This document shows positions 6,917 to 10,885 of a stretch of DNA of 10,885 bases, one piece after another. Source of the stretch: JAXJYR01 sp964593515 (lineage in GTDB: Bacteria; Bacillota_I; Bacilli_A; Erysipelotrichales; Erysipelotrichaceae); assembly GCA_964593515.1 (NCBI GenBank), contig CAZQJH010000049.1, positions 1-10,885 on the forward strand, read 5' to 3'. The position numbers were made by a program, and so were the translations under genes. Every line of letters begins with the position of its first letter. Position 1 is the stretch's first letter. The notes beneath the pieces were generated by a model, which ran no database searches, was not told the DNA's origin, and saw only the letters and a program-made list of their open reading frames with translations.

Positions 6917-8311
6917 CTATAAGTTAAAGTATTGTTTAGCTTTATTTGGATGATAGAACTTATCAACAACACTTTCGTCAATACGATCTAATTCTGATTT
7001 TGGTAATAATGATAATAACATCCAACCTAAGTCTAATGTTTCTTCAATAGTACGGTTATCATCATTTCCTTGTTTAACGAAATATTCTTCGAAATATTTT
7101 CCAAAACTCATATATTGTTGGTCACTCGCTGATAATTCATCTTCCCCAATTACACTAGCTAAACTTCTTACATCAGCTACTTTTGCATAAGATGCGAATA
7201 ATTGGTTTTGTAAATCAGCATGGTCACCTCTAGTATAACCTTCCCCAATTCCATCTTTCATTAAACGTGATAATGAAGGTAATACCGAAATTGGTGGATA
7301 TACGTTATTTTGTTGTAAACTACGATCTAATACAATTTGTCCTTCGGTGATATATCCAGTTAAGTCAGGGATTGGATGTGTAATATCATCGTTAGGCATT
7401 GTTAGAATTGGAATTTGCGTTAAAGATCCTTTTGAACCTTTCATAATTCCTGCTCTTTCATATAAAGAAGCTAAATCTGAATATAAGTATCCAGGATATC
7501 CTTTACGTCCAGGAATTTCTCCTTTATTACTTGAGAATTCACGTAAAGCTTCACAGTATGAAGTCATATCCGTTAAGATAACTAATACGTTCATATCTAA
7601 GTCATAAGCTAAATATTCCGCAGCTGTTAAAGCACAACGTGGCGTTAAAGTACGTTCAATAATTGGATCATTAGCTAAGTTAACAAACATAACTACGTGA
7701 TCCATAACTCCAGCTTCTTCAAATCCACGACGGAAGTAATCAGCTACATCGTTTTTAACTCCCATTGCCGCAAAGACAATACAGAATTCTTCACCATCTT
7801 TAACTTTAGCTTGTTTAACAATTTGTAAAGCTAATTCATTATGTGATAATCCATCACCTGAGAAAATAGGTAATTTTTGTCCACGAATTAAGGTTGATAA
7901 ACCATCAATACTACTAATTCCGGTATGAATATAGTTACGTGGATAAACACGTGAAATAGGATTTAAAGCTAATCCATTAATATCACGATGACAATCAGCA
8001 TAAATATCATTTAAACCATCAATTGGTTTACCACAACCATTAAAACGTCTTCCTAACATTTCTTTAGATAATGATAATTCCATTGGTTTACCAGTTAATT
8101 TTGTTGTTGTATTTTGTAATGATAATCCATTAGTTCCTTCAAATACCTGAATAGCAATACGATCACCATCAATTTGAACAATACGTCCATTACGTACACT
8201 ACCATCATTACAACGAATTTCAACCATTTCTTCATAAGAAGCATTTTCAACATTTTCTAAGAAGACTAATGGTCCATTAATTTCATCTAATCCGATATAT
8301 TGTAGAGCCAT
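6917..8311 (-). CDS. ntpB: V-type ATPase subunit B (non-catalytic nucleotide-binding subunit)
   Basis: This 464-residue protein alternates with subunit A in the hexameric head and completes the active site at the A/B interface. The N-terminal beta-barrel covers residues 1-75 (GLDEINGPLVFLENV, IQVFEGTNGL). The central nucleotide domain has the degenerate P-loop FSGDGLSHNE (150-159) in place of GxxxxGKT, as expected for the non-catalytic subunit. Arg349 in PSLSRLM aligns with the arginine finger known as Arg350 in Enterococcus hirae NtpB. A helical C-terminal domain follows. Length is standard. The gene starts nine bases after subunit A, whose TAG stop overlaps the Shine-Dalgarno GGAGG (8317-8321), so translation is probably coupled. 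Confidence 0.97.
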   Translation of the reverse strand: MALQYIGLDEINGPLVFLENVENASYEEMVEIRCNDGSVRNGRIVQIDGDRIAIQVFEGTNGLSLQNTTTKLTGKPMELSLSKEMLGRRFNGCGKPIDGLNDIYADCHRDINGLALNPISRVYPRNYIHTGISSIDGLSTLIRGQKLPIFSGDGLSHNELALQIVKQAKVKDGEEFCIVFAAMGVKNDVADYFRRGFEEAGVMDHVVMFVNLANDPIIERTLTPRCALTAAEYLAYDLDMNVLVILTDMTSYCEALREFSSNKGEIPGRKGYPGYLYSDLASLYERAGIMKGSKGSLTQIPILTMPNDDITHPIPDLTGYITEGQIVLDRSLQQNNVYPPISVLPSLSRLMKDGIGEGYTRGDHADLQNQLFASYAKVADVRSLASVIGEDELSASDQQYMSFGKYFEEYFVKQGNDDNRTIEETLDLGWMLLSLLPKSELDRIDESVVDKFYHPNKAKQYFNL

Positions 8312-8320
8312 TGTAACCTC

Positions 8321-10069
8321 CTATCCTAAAGCATTAAGCTTTTCATCGATGAATGTATAGTATTCATCAAATGCTTCTAATTTATCATTTTTAATATCAT
8401 ATTTCATTTTTACTACTTTATCAAAAACCCCAGTTTCTTTAATTAAACGTAATGGAATATTTTGAGCTACTACTTTTTGTGCTTTAGCATTTAAGTATAA
8501 GATAACATCCATCATTTTAAATTGTTTAGTTAAAGGTACATAACGGTCTTCTTCATGGAAAGCATTTTGTTGTAAGAATCCAACACGAATTAATTTAGCA
8601 ATTTCAATAACTAATTTTTGATGTTCTGGTAAAACATCACTACCAATTAACTTAACAATTTCCATTAATTGGTTTTCTTCATTAAGAATTTGCATAATAG
8701 CACTACGGTGGTTAAGGAAGTCAATTCCAACTTCTTTTTGATACCATGGTGTTAAATCACTTACATAATCAGAATAACTTTCGTTCCAGTTAATTGCAAA
8801 GTAGTGTCTTGCATAAGCTAATGACTTATCTAAAGCCCAGAAACAACGTACGAAACGTTTAGTATTTTGTGTTACTGGTTCAGAGAAGTCATTTCCTTGT
8901 GGCGATACCGCCCCAATAATTGAAACACTTCCTTCGTGATCATTTAATGTTTCCACATATCCTGCACGTTCATAGAATTGTGAAATTCTTGAAGGTAAAT
9001 ATGCTGGGAAACCTTCTTCAGCTGGCATTTCTTCTAATCGTCCTGAAATTTCACGTAATGCTTCCGCCCAACGAGATGTTGAATCGGCCATAATCGCTAC
9101 ATGATATCCCATATCACGATAGTATTCAGCTAAAGTTAATCCTGTATAAATACTAGCTTCACGAGCTGCTACAGGCATATTAGATGTATTAGCAATTAAG
9201 ATAGTACGATCTAATAATGGCGCATTAGTACGTGGGTCAATTAATTCTGAGAATTCTTCTAATACTTGTGTCATCTCATTTCCACGTTCTCCACAACCAA
9301 TATAAACAATAATATCAGCATCACAATATTTAGCTAATTGATGTTGAGTCATTGTTTTACCAGTACCAAATCCTCCTGGTAAAGCGGCACAACCACCTTT
9401 AGCAATTGGGAATAACGTATCAAAGATACGTTGTCCTGATACTAATGGTTCACTAATCGGTAAACGTTTTTTCATCTTACGTGCAGTTTTAATTGGCCAA
9501 GTTTGAACCATACATACTTCATGTTTAGTTCCACTAGCATCTTCTATTACACATAATGTTTCACGAATATTGTAGCTACCATTTGTTTTAGCTTCAATAA
9601 CTTTACCATTAATTCCTACCGGTACCATCACACGGTGTTCAATAACTTTACTTTCCATTGTTGTAGCAATGATTTGTCCTTCACTAACTACATCACCAAC
9701 ATTTACTAACATTTTCACATCCCAAGTTTTAGTTTCATCTAAACTAGGAACATTACTTCCAGTGGCAATAAAAGCACCACTTTCTTCTTCTAATTTCTTT
9801 AATGGGCGTTGAATACCATCAAAAATATTCCCGATTAATCCCGGTGCAAGAGTTACACTAATTGGACTATTAGTTGGATATACTTCTTCACCAACCATTA
9901 ATCCACTTGTAGATTCGTATACTTGGATAACTGTTTCTTTTTTAGACATGGAAATAACTTCTCCCATTAAACGTTTTTTACCAACATATACTTTTTCTAA
10001 TACGTGAAAATCTTTACTATTTCTAACTTTGACTACCGGCCCATTAATTGAATAAATTGTATTACTCAC
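8321..10069 (-). CDS. ntpA: V-type ATPase subunit A (catalytic ATP-hydrolysing/synthesising subunit)
   Basis: This 582-residue protein is the catalytic subunit of the V1 head. The Walker A loop is GGFGTGKT (232-239), with Lys238 and Thr239 binding nucleotide and Mg2+. The usual Pro of GPFGSGKT is replaced by Gly, a change I regard as tolerated. Glu261 in GCGERGNE is the expected catalytic carboxylate, and VAIMADSTSR (324-333) is Walker B. Residues about 110-195 form the extra bulge domain that separates V/A-type A subunits from F-type beta. EEGFPAYLPSRISQFYERAG (351-370) is a family hallmark. Translation starts at a GTG (10067-10069); GAGG lies ten bases upstream, and the start falls at the conserved N-terminus just before IYSINGPVVKV. 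It follows subunit E by 17 bases. Length is normal. Confidence 0.97.
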   Translation of the reverse strand: MSNTIYSINGPVVKVRNSKDFHVLEKVYVGKKRLMGEVISMSKKETVIQVYESTSGLMVGEEVYPTNSPISVTLAPGLIGNIFDGIQRPLKKLEEESGAFIATGSNVPSLDETKTWDVKMLVNVGDVVSEGQIIATTMESKVIEHRVMVPVGINGKVIEAKTNGSYNIRETLCVIEDASGTKHEVCMVQTWPIKTARKMKKRLPISEPLVSGQRIFDTLFPIAKGGCAALPGGFGTGKTMTQHQLAKYCDADIIVYIGCGERGNEMTQVLEEFSELIDPRTNAPLLDRTILIANTSNMPVAAREASIYTGLTLAEYYRDMGYHVAIMADSTSRWAEALREISGRLEEMPAEEGFPAYLPSRISQFYERAGYVETLNDHEGSVSIIGAVSPQGNDFSEPVTQNTKRFVRCFWALDKSLAYARHYFAINWNESYSDYVSDLTPWYQKEVGIDFLNHRSAIMQILNEENQLMEIVKLIGSDVLPEHQKLVIEIAKLIRVGFLQQNAFHEEDRYVPLTKQFKMMDVILYLNAKAQKVVAQNIPLRLIKETGVFDKVVKMKYDIKNDKLEAFDEYYTFIDEKLNALG

Positions 10070-10086
10070 TTATCTCACGCCTCACT

Positions 10087-10656
10087 TTATTTCACTGAGA
10101 ATTTTGATGAATTAATAAACCAACTTTTTGCTTCATTAAAAGCTTCATCTAAAGTTTCATCAAACATTCTTCCTTTATTTTCATCTAATACTTTAAATCC
10201 ACCAAGTACAATTTCATCACTTGTTTCTACATTCCATTTAGCATCACTAAAGAAAGCTTGATCTTGACTTCTAACCACTACCTTAACTTTAGCTAAATCA
10301 TTAAATTTAGCTAATTTCTTATTAAGATAATCTTTATATTTATCACTATTAGCAAAAGCTAATAATTTAGCTTTTAATTCATCAAATAATTGATCAACTA
10401 AAGCATCACGTTTTTCCATATATACATGTTTTTGGTTTTCTTGTACTAAAGCCATAGCTTTCTTTTGTTCAACAAATAAGTTACGTTGTTCAATTTCTTC
10501 ATGCTTTTGGATAACATTTTGTACTTCTTTTTTAACTTGTGTTTCTTGTTCATTTTTTAATGTTGCTAATTCTTGTTCAAGAACTAATAATTCATTACTA
10601 GAAACACGATTAATTTCATCAATAAAGTATTGTTTTAACTTTTGATTTTTATCCAT
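10087..10656 (-). CDS. ntpE: V-type ATPase subunit E (peripheral stalk)
   Basis: This 189-residue protein is the globular-plus-helix peripheral stalk subunit that holds the A3B3 head static against the turning rotor. Residues about 1-105 form a long, charged helix rich in Gln, Lys and Glu (for example LEQELATLKNEQETQVKKEV). Residues about 120-189 form the small alpha/beta head that contacts the top of the catalytic domain, with the diagnostic phrase LGGFKVLDENKGRMFDETLDEAF (151-173). It begins seven bases after the preceding subunit F, with GAGGG sharing bases with its TGA stop. It would pair with a subunit G/H helix, which is not in this window. Subunit E diverges fast, so the call rests on the C-terminal motif, length and position. 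Confidence 0.93.
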   Translation of the reverse strand: MDKNQKLKQYFIDEINRVSSNELLVLEQELATLKNEQETQVKKEVQNVIQKHEEIEQRNLFVEQKKAMALVQENQKHVYMEKRDALVDQLFDELKAKLLAFANSDKYKDYLNKKLAKFNDLAKVKVVVRSQDQAFFSDAKWNVETSDEIVLGGFKVLDENKGRMFDETLDEAFNEAKSWFINSSKFSVK

Positions 10657-10663
10657 AGTTCCC

Positions 10664-10885
10664 TCACAGTTTCATACCAATGGCACTACCAACATAAGCA
10701 TCAAGTTGTTTTGAAATATCACTTTGTACTCTTCTTGTTGGTATTTCCACAATAACTCCTTTACCACATTGATTTTTATAAGTATTTAACTTATCACCAA
10801 GCATATGGGCTAATGGTAAAGTAAGCATAATAATTGCAATATCTTCTTGTGCTAAAGCATATTCTAAATGCTTAATAACTTCATC
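10664..10885 (-). CDS. V-type ATPase subunit F, C-terminal part (start beyond right edge)
   Basis: On the minus strand an open frame enters at the right edge and runs 73 codons to TGA at 10664-10666. The fragment reads DEVIKHLEYALAQEDIAIIM at its start and ends AYVGSAIGMKL. DIAIIMLTLPLAHML followed by VIVEIPTRR fits the subunit F pattern of a hydrophobic strand, a helix and a final strand ending in an EIP motif. Subunit F binds subunit D on the central stalk. The family is about 100 residues, so about 25-30 N-terminal residues are missing. In the Enterococcus operon this subunit is called NtpG. The call is helped by its place directly before subunit E. Confidence 0.85.
   Translation of the reverse strand, partial: DEVIKHLEYALAQEDIAIIMLTLPLAHMLGDKLNTYKNQCGKGVIVEIPTRRVQSDISKQLDAYVGSAIGMKL

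Noticed and set aside
7347..7607. Plus-strand open frame of 86 codons
   Set aside because: It lies wholly antisense within the conserved V-ATPase subunit B gene and has no plausible ribosome site; it is a shadow of that gene.
1..10885. Mycoplasma-type genetic code (TGA = Trp), suggested by the low G+C
   Set aside because: TGA ends the methyltransferase and subunit F genes, and Trp is written TGG throughout.

Overview
The window comes from a low-GC Gram-positive bacterium (Firmicutes sensu lato). The DNA is very AT-rich, by eye about 30% G+C. TGA is used as a real stop (the methyltransferase and V-ATPase subunit F genes) and TGG encodes Trp, so this is genetic code 11 and not the Mycoplasma code. 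Shine-Dalgarno sites are strong, promoters are of the extended -10 TGnTATAAT type, and there is a lipoprotein and a secreted BspA-like leucine-rich-repeat protein. Together with the V-type ATPase this suggests an anaerobic, probably host-associated member of the Erysipelotrichia/Bacilli sphere, but the genus cannot be read from the sequence.

Layout, left to right. Positions 1-1103 hold the first 367 codons of an unrecognised cytoplasmic protein on the minus strand, running off the left edge. Upstream of it on the same strand is a small lipoprotein gene (1144-1836) ending in an intrinsic terminator. A 141-base intergenic region carries two divergent promoters, one for the lipoprotein and one for a rightward pair: a stand-alone RlmI/K-like SAM-dependent methyltransferase (1978-2847), coupled by an ATGA overlap to a small three-helix membrane protein (2844-3182). 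A bidirectional terminator (3181-3211) separates this pair from a convergent 981-residue secreted protein (3213-6158). That protein combines a transglutaminase-like domain, BspA-type LRRs, FIVAR-like helical modules and a C-terminal beta-rich domain. It has its own promoter, with a perfect catabolite-responsive-element match just upstream.

From 6245 to the right edge is the promoter-distal end of a V-type ATPase operon on the minus strand, in transcription order F (partial), E, A, B, D, then a strong terminator. The five genes are separated by only 7-17 bases and most Shine-Dalgarno sites are built into the preceding stop codon, so they are almost certainly one translationally coupled transcript. 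These encode the soluble V1 motor: A3B3 catalytic head, central stalk D/F and peripheral stalk E. The membrane (Vo) subunits I and K, and subunits C and G/H, are not in this window and presumably lie beyond the right edge.

I see no tRNA, rRNA, CRISPR, insertion sequence or phage gene, and no gene-free stretch longer than about 140 bases. Most of the window is ordinary core genome. The points most worth a second look are the cre site, the multidomain secreted protein, the methyltransferase without the m5C cysteine, and the terminator/Shine-Dalgarno juxtaposition near 1111-1145.
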